Part shown: one piece after another, positions 35,137 to 43,891 of the stretch
Layout: each line of letters begins with the position of its first letter
Numbering within the stretch: the stretch's first letter is position 1
From: Symsagittifera roscoffensis
Lineage: Eukaryota; Xenacoelomorpha; Acoela; Convolutidae
Length of the DNA: 64,000 bases
Reading direction: 5' to 3'
Assembly (NCBI RefSeq): GCF_963678635.1
Contig: NC_087065.1
Location: forward strand, 78,811,396-78,875,395
Position numbers and translations under genes: made by a program
The notes under the pieces: generated by a model
Databases searched by the model: none
What the model was told of the DNA's origin: nothing
What the model saw: only the letters and a program-made list of their open reading frames with translations

Positions 35137-36051
35137 ATGACCGATCCTTTTGTGGATTGGATCAAACAGGCCCGGACCGACAAAGGGGAGACGGTTTCAG
35201 GCAGAATGGTTGAAACGAGAAGTCAGAAGACCTCAGAAGAGCAAAAAGAACTGTTAGAAGTGGAGGTCAAAACGGACCATGCCATGAACGACGACCAGGA
35301 AGTACAGGGACTGGAAGGGAGAGGCAGAAGGCTGGCGAGTGAGTCTACTCCGGTAGAACAAGGCCATGATTTTGCCACTTCCACCGGGACGTTGGATCGA
35401 GAGGAGATGTCGGAACTGTCCGACATCTCAACTGAAATAGCGGCAACGAGAAGATCTCCGACAGACAACACTATGATGGCAGGCGGAACTGGGAAACAAA
35501 CAACGTCGTCATCGTTCTCAGAAAGAATGAAGAACACCTTCGGAAACATCTTTCCATTCACCATGGGAGGAGGCGCAGGAAACGAACGTGAATCCCAGGG
35601 GGAAGAGGATGAAGAGGAGCAAGATGACACTGCTGAAAAAATCTTCGAAATCTGGTTAAACCGTTTCGGATCAGGGGTGCAAGGGCACCAGGCGATGATG
35701 CGCTTCGAGAAACGGAAGCAACGAGAAGATGAAACGATAGACAAATTTCTCGATGATTTGGAAATGCTGAGAAGACGCAGCCAACCGGATGAGTCAAACC
35801 GAAGGATGAACCTGGCCGTAGCCTCAAAATTCATCGATGGTGTGAAGAATGATGAACTTGGCACGATGCTAGCAACGCATTACACACCACTATCAATCAA
35901 TGCGCCAACACCGGAGGAGTTGAGGCTCAAGTCAAAAGAGTATCTTTTGTTGAAACCTCCTTCGAGATCTGGATACTACAAGAACAATTATGGCAATTTT
36001 AACAACGGACCAGCAAAACCAAGGGAACAATTGGTACAAACCGCGGGATGA
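35137..36051 (+). CDS. Ty3-like Gag, matrix/capsid part
   Basis: This 304-residue frame starts at an ATG in a purine-rich context (AAAAAAAATG). The N-terminal 170 residues are polar and acidic, with EDEEEQDDTAE at about 160. The segment from EIWLNRF to FIDGV (about 170-245) fits a retrotransposon Gag capsid core, including the typical RFEKRKQREDETIDKFLDD helix pattern. The C-terminus turns into GYYKNNYGNFNNG, and then the frame runs off into a short nonsense tail. The nucleocapsid continues in the +1 frame, overlapping from about 35990, so one base has probably been gained or lost near 36010-36040. Confidence 0.8.
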   Translation: MTDPFVDWIKQARTDKGETVSGRMVETRSQKTSEEQKELLEVEVKTDHAMNDDQEVQGLEGRGRRLASESTPVEQGHDFATSTGTLDREEMSELSDISTEIAATRRSPTDNTMMAGGTGKQTTSSSFSERMKNTFGNIFPFTMGGGAGNERESQGEEDEEEQDDTAEKIFEIWLNRFGSGVQGHQAMMRFEKRKQREDETIDKFLDDLEMLRRRSQPDESNRRMNLAVASKFIDGVKNDELGTMLATHYTPLSINAPTPEELRLKSKEYLLLKPPSRSGYYKNNYGNFNNGPAKPREQLVQTAG

Positions 36052-36739
36052 TATGGACAAGAGACGCTCTTGTGCCAATTGCAGTTCAACGGACCATCAT
36101 GTGTCAGCATGCCCAGCTTACAAACAAGGCATGAAAGCTATAGGCTTTAGCCTCGAGGACGAAGATGCGTCAGAAGTGGACCATGAGGATTTCATGAGAG
36201 GAGTAATTGCGAAATTCGGCCCGAGGTGTTTCTTTTGCAACTTGGAAGGTCATTTTAAATCAGATTGTCCGCAATTCTGGGATGCAGTGGCAGACATCAA
36301 GCATCCAAGACATGAAGAAGCTTTGTCAGGAGTGAAAGCCAGCAAGGCTAGACTTTTGAGTGAAGCGGAGGCAGGCAGAAAGGATAAACCTCAAGAGCTG
36401 GCGGCAAAGAAAATGCAAGCGGTAACAGAGGAGACACGTGAGCCGGAACCAGCAACTGCGGCTGATGACTTCAAGATCGATTATAGGGCAGCCGCGAGGG
36501 ATGCTCTGAATAGAGTACAGCAGGAATTGGTGACGAAAGAGATCGAACAAAAAGTGAAACTTGAACTGGAAAATGAGAAACTTCAGGAGCAACTGAATAC
36601 CTTCGAAGCAACGGAGTTCGAAGAAACGAAAGCACCAAGCAGTTTGAACATGAAACTTAATGTGATCTCCGGTCAGAGTTTCGGCATGGTGCCGCAAGGA
36701 AGCAAGATCCAGTCGATAATCTCAGTGGCTGGACATTAG
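35990..36739 (+). CDS. Ty3-like nucleocapsid with two zinc knuckles
   Basis: The frame lies +1 relative to the capsid frame. It contains two CX2CX4HX4C knuckles, CANCSSTDHHVSAC and CFFCNLEGHFKSDC, which would bind the element's RNA. A Lys/Glu-rich coiled-coil-like region (KEIEQKVKLELENEKLQEQL) follows. The ATG at 35990 is probably not a real start; the frame more likely continues Gag. It ends at a TAG at 36737-36739 that is in phase with pol, so translation beyond it would need stop-codon readthrough or the TAG is a mutation. Confidence 0.8.
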   Translation: MAILTTDQQNQGNNWYKPRDDMDKRRSCANCSSTDHHVSACPAYKQGMKAIGFSLEDEDASEVDHEDFMRGVIAKFGPRCFFCNLEGHFKSDCPQFWDAVADIKHPRHEEALSGVKASKARLLSEAEAGRKDKPQELAAKKMQAVTEETREPEPATAADDFKIDYRAAARDALNRVQQELVTKEIEQKVKLELENEKLQEQLNTFEATEFEETKAPSSLNMKLNVISGQSFGMVPQGSKIQSIISVAGH

Positions 36740-39700
36740 GTGATCAGAAATCTGAGTGAACCATCAGAGTTCACTTTGATGCATTTGGACACATATGCAG
36801 ATTATCTGCGGCAGGTGGAGCCACGCACCGAGTCGAGAGCTGTGCGAGCACTACTAACGACGGGTGGCCCTCGCATGAAGAAACTTCATGGACGCTACCT
36901 AGAGGTCTATGGGCCGTATCAAGTAATGCTGAATGTGGATGGAATCAGCATCTACACCAGGACTTATGTAACAACAGATGATGACCAAATGGGGCAGATC
37001 TATTTGGGAGAAGAGGAACTCAAGGTCCGCAGGATAGGCCATGACGCCATGATGGAACAAGACGCAGTACACATTGGGTATGAAGCAGATGTGACCGCAC
37101 ATCTGCTCGACACCAACGGAACAAAACTCGGAGTGGTAGTGAGTGTGATGCCGTTAAAAACTTGGGAAAGAATGGGCTTCACGCGGGAAGATCTAATTCC
37201 AACGAATCTCCGACTGGCCGCCGCCAATCGAGGAGCTATCTACGTGGCCGGAAGAACACCAATAACGGTTCTCCACATGGGAGGACGGGATCTTTGGATG
37301 AGCTTCCTGGTGGTAGAGAATCTGGACGACGCCGACCAATTCATCTTGGGCAGAGATTTTGTCAGGAATTTTGACGTGATGATTGACTTGAACAACGGTC
37401 TGATACGGATTAGAAACCCGAACCGAAAGTATGTTAAGAGACCAATTAATAGGATAATAACAGACGAAAACAAGGTACCAATTTTTTTGGATAGAAAAGT
37501 AAAATTACAACCAGGACAAGCTGTGGTAGCAATTTTTAGAATGAGAAATTTGAATTCGTTAATTGATAGTAAACAGGTTTGCTTAGTACCGAATCCAAAT
37601 AGTCAGAGTTCGGTGATTTTAGGCCGGAGCTTCTCGGTAACGCGAAACGGACTGTGTGTCAGTGTGTTGTTGAACACACTGGACACCACGGTTTCAATCC
37701 AGCGTGGAAAGAAGCTTGGCTACGCTTTGCCGATGAGGACCGACTATGAGGAGACACAAAACTTGAAGAAATATAGCGTGAAAGACTGTCCCTATCATGC
37801 AAATAAAGATAAAATTTTAAAGAGGATTAATGAATTAAAATCTATTCATAAATTGTTTTCAATGATATCCGAAACGGACGACGGCTTCTCACGCTGCTCG
37901 AATTTTCCGGAACGCCCCTCGTCATATGAACTAGAATCTGACAAACCGGTTTTGCCAGAGATAGAACATTTAAAAGGGAAAATAGGTGAGGGAGATTTCG
38001 AAAAATTGCGGGACCTCCTAAATCGGAACGCAGATGTATTTTCAAAAAATAAGGCGGATATCGGTTGCTGTAATTTCGTCGAACACGAAATCCAACTAGA
38101 AGAGGGCGCCGTTCCCCATAGGGAAGGCGCAAGGCGAATGACGCCACACAAATCGGAAGCGTGCCGAGCGGAAATAGAAATCTTGCTTGAATACGACATG
38201 ATAGAACCCTCGAAATCGCCATGGGCTTGCGGGGTAGTAATGGCGAAAAAGAAAGGGGAGCAGCTTAGATTTTGTTGCGACTTTCGTTACTTGAACGCGG
38301 TAACGATAAAAGATGTGTACCCGATACCGCGAATAGACGAGAGCCTATCTAAGCTTGGTGATGCCAAGTTCTTCACCACATTGGACTTAGGTTCTGCCTT
38401 CTGGCAGGTCCCTCTGCAGAAGAAGGACAGAGAAAAAACCAGATTCGCGTGCGAATTGCGATTGTACCAGTGGAAGAGGATGCCCTTCGGCTTGTGCAAT
38501 GCAACGGCCACTTTTCAAAGAGTGATGGCTCAAGCTTTGACGAGAGTGACCAAGAAGTACGGGAATCTCGTGATGTGTTACGTGGATGACGTAGTCATAG
38601 CGACACCGACCCTGGAAGACCACATTGATAGGCTCGATGAGGTCTTTGAATGCATGAAAAGAGCTGGATTGAAGTGCAAACCATCGAAATGTGAAATCCT
38701 TAGGGATTCGATTAAGTACCTAGGAAGAATGGTGGATAGGCATGGTGTGAGGCCGGACCCGGAAGCAGTGGAAGCAGTGTTGACATGGAAGGCCCCCAGA
38801 ACGGACACACAGCTCCTGAGCTTCCTAGGGTTTGCCAATTACTACCGTGAATTCATAAAAGGATATGCGGACAAGGTGTATCCGATGCAGAAGCTGATGC
38901 GCAACAAGGGGAAAAAGTTCGAATGGAACGATGAGGCACAGGTTGCTTTCGAGAACATAAAGCGGGAACTGTGCGAAGCGCCAGTGCTGGGCATGCCTAC
39001 AGAAGAGGGCATGTATGTCCTCGATACAGACGCATCGGTGATAGCCATCTCAGGAATCTTGCATCAAGAGCAAGAATGGAACGGAAGAACAGTTCTCCGT
39101 CCCATTGCATACGGCAGCAAGGTCTTGAGTGACACAGAGATGAAATATGGCGCACCAAAAGCAGAAATGTTTGCAGTAGTCACCTTCGTGGAAAAGTACC
39201 GTGCATACTTGGGGAGCGCTCCCTTCAAGTTACGCGTGGACAACAGAGCGTTATCCTGGTTGAAAACCTACTCGATGGATCAGAGTTATATTGGTAGATG
39301 GATAGTCAGATTGGATGGCTACCATATGATAATCGAACATAGGATGCGTGATAAACACCAGAATGCTGACAGCCTCAGCAAGAAAACTGAGTTTTATGAA
39401 AGATTGGAACAGAAGCAGGCCAATCAGGCGGAAATAAAGGAGGGATTCTCGTTTCTGGACAAAGAAACTTATGAAGCGCTTCCCTTAACGAGATGGTTGG
39501 ACAAGTCTGGACATCCAATTCTAGGGCACCCTGAGTCACCTGTAGAGAAAGCAGCCGAGATAAAGATCCTATCCAAGGAGGACCCAGTCCCCTTGGATCT
39601 GTTGCTGCGCTCGAACCTGGTCCAGCAAGAACTCTCTCGCATGAACATATACAGCCTCTCATTATTGGATAAAACGGTGCAAGTCACACCGCAAGTGATG

Positions 39701-40660
39701 CGGATGCTGGGTGGATTATTAGAAAGAGAAGTGACCAGAGATGACCCCGAGTGGACAGCAGCAGTGGCATCGTTAACAGTTAGTGAGAAGGTGAAGATCA
39801 TGCCGTCCAGACGACAGCACGAAGAGAACGAGAGGGATTGTAGGACGATAGTTCAGCAACTAGTATCCTCAATACCCCAAGAGATTTTAACCAGTACTTC
39901 TTACGGACAGAAAGAACAGGGGAGCAGCAAGCGAAAGAAAACCGTCACCTTCGTGGACCAGGATGAGGAAGGTAAAAAGGTAGAACAAAATATGCTGCAA
40001 GACTATTTGTCAGGGGAGACGAATGATGAAAAGAACCAGCGATCACCAGATCAACACCTGGGACAAGAAAATTTGTCCGGGGAGTCTGAGATAGACGAGA
40101 AAATTCCTGATGAGAAACAGGACCTAGAGAACAAGGTTTTGTCCGGGGAGTTCAGATGGATGCGAAGAAGGCACAGACATGATCTGGAGGAACGTGCAGT
40201 ATCCAGCACAACCTCTTCGACGGATGATGATTCGCGAAACTCAGGAATGGACACCTATTCAGACAGGAACTCGAGTTCAGGATCAGAACTGTCAGAACTA
40301 GCGATACACACGCTACTAGTGGAAATTCGGGCAAGGGACCTGAACAGAGAGGTGTACCAGGATCCTGACAGCGATCGCTACCTAATACCAAGCGAAAGAG
40401 TCTTTGACAACGCAGCGGATGACTTGGAGACGATAGCGGTATCGAAACGTTCGATAAGCCGGTTGCCGCAGAAAGAGGTAGTCAGGACTGATCTTCAGCC
40501 GTTTAAACAAGAAACACAGCCGTTGGCGAAAATTTGGTGCGTTAAGATGGAAGAAGACACACACCAGCCCAACGAGCTGAATAGTCAGATGAGGGTCATG
40601 AAGACGTACTTAAAGGCGAGATACCGAGAAATGGTGGATCGAGAATGGTTCGCCGGATAA
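36740..40660 (+). CDS. Ty3-like Pol: protease region, reverse transcriptase, RNase H
   Basis: The frame starts right after the in-frame TAG and has no ATG of its own there. The protease region has the flanking signs VVSVMPLKTWERMGF and QFILGRDFVRNFDVMID, but the D-T/S-G-A signature expected before VVSVMP is not visible; only DTNGTKLG precedes it. RT motifs are intact: FCCDFRYLN, TTLDLGSAFWQVPL, MPFGLCNATATFQ and YVDD (about residue 614). RNase H has LDTDASVIA, KAEMFAVV, RVDNRALSWL and HQNADSLS. A long charged linker with many SG(E)xx words (about 1080-1250) leads to the end. The frame closes at 40658-40660 while the integrase frame is open at +1. Confidence 0.93.
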   Translation: MIRNLSEPSEFTLMHLDTYADYLRQVEPRTESRAVRALLTTGGPRMKKLHGRYLEVYGPYQVMLNVDGISIYTRTYVTTDDDQMGQIYLGEEELKVRRIGHDAMMEQDAVHIGYEADVTAHLLDTNGTKLGVVVSVMPLKTWERMGFTREDLIPTNLRLAAANRGAIYVAGRTPITVLHMGGRDLWMSFLVVENLDDADQFILGRDFVRNFDVMIDLNNGLIRIRNPNRKYVKRPINRIITDENKVPIFLDRKVKLQPGQAVVAIFRMRNLNSLIDSKQVCLVPNPNSQSSVILGRSFSVTRNGLCVSVLLNTLDTTVSIQRGKKLGYALPMRTDYEETQNLKKYSVKDCPYHANKDKILKRINELKSIHKLFSMISETDDGFSRCSNFPERPSSYELESDKPVLPEIEHLKGKIGEGDFEKLRDLLNRNADVFSKNKADIGCCNFVEHEIQLEEGAVPHREGARRMTPHKSEACRAEIEILLEYDMIEPSKSPWACGVVMAKKKGEQLRFCCDFRYLNAVTIKDVYPIPRIDESLSKLGDAKFFTTLDLGSAFWQVPLQKKDREKTRFACELRLYQWKRMPFGLCNATATFQRVMAQALTRVTKKYGNLVMCYVDDVVIATPTLEDHIDRLDEVFECMKRAGLKCKPSKCEILRDSIKYLGRMVDRHGVRPDPEAVEAVLTWKAPRTDTQLLSFLGFANYYREFIKGYADKVYPMQKLMRNKGKKFEWNDEAQVAFENIKRELCEAPVLGMPTEEGMYVLDTDASVIAISGILHQEQEWNGRTVLRPIAYGSKVLSDTEMKYGAPKAEMFAVVTFVEKYRAYLGSAPFKLRVDNRALSWLKTYSMDQSYIGRWIVRLDGYHMIIEHRMRDKHQNADSLSKKTEFYERLEQKQANQAEIKEGFSFLDKETYEALPLTRWLDKSGHPILGHPESPVEKAAEIKILSKEDPVPLDLLLRSNLVQQELSRMNIYSLSLLDKTVQVTPQVMRMLGGLLEREVTRDDPEWTAAVASLTVSEKVKIMPSRRQHEENERDCRTIVQQLVSSIPQEILTSTSYGQKEQGSSKRKKTVTFVDQDEEGKKVEQNMLQDYLSGETNDEKNQRSPDQHLGQENLSGESEIDEKIPDEKQDLENKVLSGEFRWMRRRHRHDLEERAVSSTTSSTDDDSRNSGMDTYSDRNSSSGSELSELAIHTLLVEIRARDLNREVYQDPDSDRYLIPSERVFDNAADDLETIAVSKRSISRLPQKEVVRTDLQPFKQETQPLAKIWCVKMEEDTHQPNELNSQMRVMKTYLKARYREMVDREWFAG

Positions 40661-40706
40661 AGGGGACCTCGAGGAAGATAGTTATCGCATCCTGAGACAA
40701 TACTTC

Positions 40707-42299
40707 ATGCAGAAGGAAGGGAGGTTATATTTGAACAAAGACGGGATTGTGGCTTGTAAGAGAAGAGAAGAAGACAGAGTCCTATACAAGTATAACGCGA
40801 TAGTGTTACCGCAACTCTATCAGACAGAACTATTTTTCAGGTCACATGATCAGATGGGCCATCAGGGGAACGACAAAGTATATCAGAGGATCCTGAAGCG
40901 CTTTGAGTGGCCTGGGATGAAAAAGGCATTCGAGAAATGGGTAACAGCATGTCTGTCATGCCAGCAGGTCAAGGATCCAAGGAAGTTGCGATTTCCTTTA
41001 CAATCGATTGAGTCGTCTGAATTTAACGAGGTGGTGCAAATAGACGACCAAAAGATATGCATGACAGACAATGGTTATAATCAGGTGCTGGTCATGATAG
41101 ATCATTTTACGAAGTATGCAGAGGCCGTGCCCATAACTGTCTCGGCGGAAGAGACATGCGACCACCTGATCAACACGTGGATAGCGAGACATGGTTGTCC
41201 GATGACGTTTCAATCGGATAATGGAACAGCTTTCGTAGGAGAGCTTACGAAAGAGCTTATGAGGCGCTCACAGGTCGCTCAGGCTCACTCCACGACATAC
41301 CACCCTCAGACGAATGGCTTAGTGGAAAGACAGAATAGGACGTTAGTATCGATGCTGAGAGTATATTGTTCCAGGTACATGACCGATTGGGACAGATACC
41401 TTCCACAGGTGATGGGAGCATATAACAGCACGCAACACTCCACCACCGGAGTCAGTCCACACATGATGCTAACTGGGCACGAAAAGTCTTTACCATTAAC
41501 CTTCTTCTACCCAGAGTATGAGGGAAAGAGAACGTCCCCACAGGTCTACGTGAGGGATGTGATCAGACGCCAACAGGAGTTGAACGATTTGTGTAGACGA
41601 AACACTCAGCAGGCACAGGCAAGGCAGAGGAAAAGATTCGACAAGAAAGCAGCTGGTGCAAAGGCTTACTCGGTGGGAGACTACGTATGGGTATTTCAGA
41701 ACGTTATACCACCGAAAGAGACGAAAAAGCTCCTAAAAAAGTGGAGGGGACCCTTCATGATTACAGAGGTGCACCAGGAGGGACGCTTTTATAGACTGAG
41801 TACTGGCCGAGCCGCCCACTACGAGAACATCAAGCCACACAATCCATCGACAGAAGACTGGTGTATACCTGCAGACATGGAAGAAGGGGATTATCTAATG
41901 ATGGATCCTGCTTGTGAGGTCAATGAAAAGGGCACCAGGGAGAAGAACGATGGAAACGAAGTCGTAGAGGAAGGTACGGATACACCGCTGGACCTGGATC
42001 CAAACGAGCAGATCGAAGCGGACGATGAAACATTACCCTACGCAGAGGAAGATTGGCAGGATCCCGAACAGATAGAGGTTCCCAAGAACTTGAAACCGGA
42101 TCTTCCGCTCACGATACAGACTCGTCAGAAGGACGGGATGAGACCAAGAAAGAAATACAATCCTTACGGTGACGACTTTGTAGTAGATAGGAAAGATCTG
42201 AAGAAGATAGTGGAGGAAGTAGTGGGTCTGGAGGAAATAACTGTGTCACAAGACATTGACATAATCGATGATCACGACGATGAGTGGGTTGACGACTAG
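40707..42299 (+). CDS. Ty3-like integrase
   Basis: The phase is +1 relative to the RT frame. The open frame extends upstream to at least 40623, so the ATG at 40707 is probably internal to the polyprotein. The HHCC zinc-binding domain uses H47, H52, C82 and C85. The catalytic triad is D113, D171 (FQSDNGTAF) and E207 (NGLVERQNR), with spacings of 57 and 35 residues, normal for retroviral-type integrases. A GPY/F-like module (KKWRGPFMITEV) follows at about 345. The last 130 residues are acidic linker. It stops at TAG 42297-42299, and the same frame remains open after it. Confidence 0.93.
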   Translation: MQKEGRLYLNKDGIVACKRREEDRVLYKYNAIVLPQLYQTELFFRSHDQMGHQGNDKVYQRILKRFEWPGMKKAFEKWVTACLSCQQVKDPRKLRFPLQSIESSEFNEVVQIDDQKICMTDNGYNQVLVMIDHFTKYAEAVPITVSAEETCDHLINTWIARHGCPMTFQSDNGTAFVGELTKELMRRSQVAQAHSTTYHPQTNGLVERQNRTLVSMLRVYCSRYMTDWDRYLPQVMGAYNSTQHSTTGVSPHMMLTGHEKSLPLTFFYPEYEGKRTSPQVYVRDVIRRQQELNDLCRRNTQQAQARQRKRFDKKAAGAKAYSVGDYVWVFQNVIPPKETKKLLKKWRGPFMITEVHQEGRFYRLSTGRAAHYENIKPHNPSTEDWCIPADMEEGDYLMMDPACEVNEKGTREKNDGNEVVEEGTDTPLDLDPNEQIEADDETLPYAEEDWQDPEQIEVPKNLKPDLPLTIQTRQKDGMRPRKKYNPYGDDFVVDRKDLKKIVEEVVGLEEITVSQDIDIIDDHDDEWVDD

Positions 42300-42353
42300 T
42301 CAAAACCCGAGGTAGAATTCGACGACGAGCAACAGCAATCATACGAACAAGAC

Positions 42354-43196
42354 TTGACGAACCTGCGTGTCTTAGAGTGGCTGAATGAAACGACCTCGGA
42401 TCCAGAGGAGACCAGCGTCACGATTCAAGACGTGGATCGTGGAAGCATGAGATACATCAAGACCGAACGAGATGATCCTTCCTGGGCTGCCCAGGAAGGA
42501 CGACTACTCATTCCAGCTTCTAACTTCGACTTGATACCCGGGATGCGATCGACGGGGACGTCGATGGATATTTTTGTCCGGGGAGTGGGGGTAGGACTTA
42601 CCCACACTGAAAACTTGATAATAAAAAATTTAAGAATAGCAAGAGAAACAGGAGACTTAGAAGCAGAGACAGGCGAAGAACCTAAGAAACCTGACATAGG
42701 CAGGGTAGTTGAGTCATATTTTAACTTACCAAATGAATATTCAAGTAACATAATACTAACAGACAGTGATTTCATACTCACAAACAGAACATGTGCGATA
42801 GAAATCACAGCAGACATGAGTTTTAGGACAGCGTTAGCGGCAGATTTTAAGAGAGAATACAAAAACGTGGAATTCCTTTGGAAGCAAAGACCAGGGATAG
42901 GGGGCGTAGCAGCCTTACCTCCGGCGGCGTCGCAGATACCGGGAAAATACTTATGCATCTTGGTGACGAGGGCGACGGAGAAGCAGCACGTGGACCCAGA
43001 GAACCTAGTCTTGTCCTTGACGAGGCTGAGGGACTTCCTTGTGGAAATGGACGTGAAGGAGCTCTCGCTTCCAGTGTACGATCCAAACAGAGGAAGACTG
43101 CATCCTCGGGAATTGTACGCGCTTGTACACGTGATATTCTCTGATACAAACATACAAGTATATCTACATAAGAAATATTACTTAAGTATAGGCTGA
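42354..43196 (+). CDS. Macro-domain-like C-terminal extension of the polyprotein
   Basis: This frame has the same phase as the integrase, from which it is separated only by the TAG at 42297. The first codon is a TTG, so it is a continuation and not an independent gene. Residues about 140-275 show the layout of TARG1/OARD1-type macro domains (ADP-ribose binding or hydrolysis). They contain a T.DMSFRTALAADFKREY helix, a GKYLCILVTRA strand, a LVLSLTRLRDFL helix, VKELSLPVYDP, and a VIFSDTNIQVYL end. The glycine-rich loops that normally hold the ligand are altered (SFRTALA, and PVYDPNRGRL where PxxGxG is usual), so catalysis is doubtful. The fold call is by eye and needs profile or structure confirmation. 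Confidence 0.6.
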   Translation: MTNLRVLEWLNETTSDPEETSVTIQDVDRGSMRYIKTERDDPSWAAQEGRLLIPASNFDLIPGMRSTGTSMDIFVRGVGVGLTHTENLIIKNLRIARETGDLEAETGEEPKKPDIGRVVESYFNLPNEYSSNIILTDSDFILTNRTCAIEITADMSFRTALAADFKREYKNVEFLWKQRPGIGGVAALPPAASQIPGKYLCILVTRATEKQHVDPENLVLSLTRLRDFLVEMDVKELSLPVYDPNRGRLHPRELYALVHVIFSDTNIQVYLHKKYYLSIG

Positions 43197-43611
43197 GTGA
43201 TGTGCGAGAGAGCGTTAGGCCAAAGACTAAGTTGTATGAAAGATGTGTTATGTTATGTTATGTTATGTTATGTTGTGTTAGGTTATTATGTGTTAGGTTA
43301 TTAAGATCATGGATAAGTAGGGGTTAGTGACCATGAACAACTGAATGACGATCTTAGGAATAGATCCAAAGTTTGGACTGTCCAATCTTAGGTCGATTTC
43401 CAAAATATTAGAGAGCAATTGATTTTAATAAATTTTAGGATAAATATCTTTTTATCTGAACTGTTTTTAAGCAAATTTTAATGATATATGTTAAGGTGAA
43501 ACTGACGAGTGTGATATTTGTGACTTCTTTTCTAGATCCTGATTGATCATTTAATTACTCACTTGAGTCAAAATCTTGGAATCAAAACCGAATCAAACTT
43601 GAAAGAATAGA
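43197..43611 (+). promoter_or_regulatory. Gap with possible poly(A) signal and splice acceptor
   Basis: This noncoding stretch separates the pol polyprotein from the third frame. It contains a TGTTA pentanucleotide run (43245-43299), an AATAAA word at 43427-43432, and a good 3' splice-site pattern, GACTTCTTTTCTAG, ending at 43535. It may terminate the gag-pol transcript, or let the third frame be translated from a spliced subgenomic RNA as retroviral env is. Both readings are inference. Confidence 0.45.
43245..43299 (+). repeat. TGTTA microsatellite
   Basis: About six consecutive TGTTA units are followed by two TGTTAGGTTAT-like variants. Confidence 0.85.
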
Positions 43612-43890
43612 ATGGATAACTTCAACTTGGATGAATTGATGGACCTGGCAGAGGCATATGTAGGACCGATGATAGATGCGATCTATCGTCGGCTGATCGA
43701 TCGAGACTTCGCTCTGGAGGACCCAGAGGTAGTCATGTTGCTAACCGCCCTGATCAACATCTTGGGGCACGACAACCGTGGGGACCGCCCCACGGAAGTC
43801 CTGTTGATGGCAGCATATGGAGAAAGGGGAGTACTAGACCGCCCGAACATGAGTGTGATGAGGTGGAGAAACGGGAGTCTCAGGGAGTGA
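43612..43890 (+). CDS. N-terminal part of the third frame, unknown helical domain
   Basis: This 92-residue frame starts at an ATG 77 bases after the putative splice acceptor. It is rich in Leu, Asp and Met and predicted by eye to be helical (LDELMDLAEAYVGPMIDAIY). I recognise no family. The next frame is open from 43862, overlaps by about 29 bases and lies +1, so these two were probably one protein in an intact copy. Confidence 0.6.
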   Translation: MDNFNLDELMDLAEAYVGPMIDAIYRRLIDRDFALEDPEVVMLLTALINILGHDNRGDRPTEVLLMAAYGERGVLDRPNMSVMRWRNGSLRE

Positions 43891-43891
43891 C

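Noticed and set aside
35223-35864. 213-residue minus-strand frame opposite gag, and similar frames opposite pol and the SGNH gene
   Set aside because: They are shadows of the coding strand, low in complexity (Ser-rich), with no domain.
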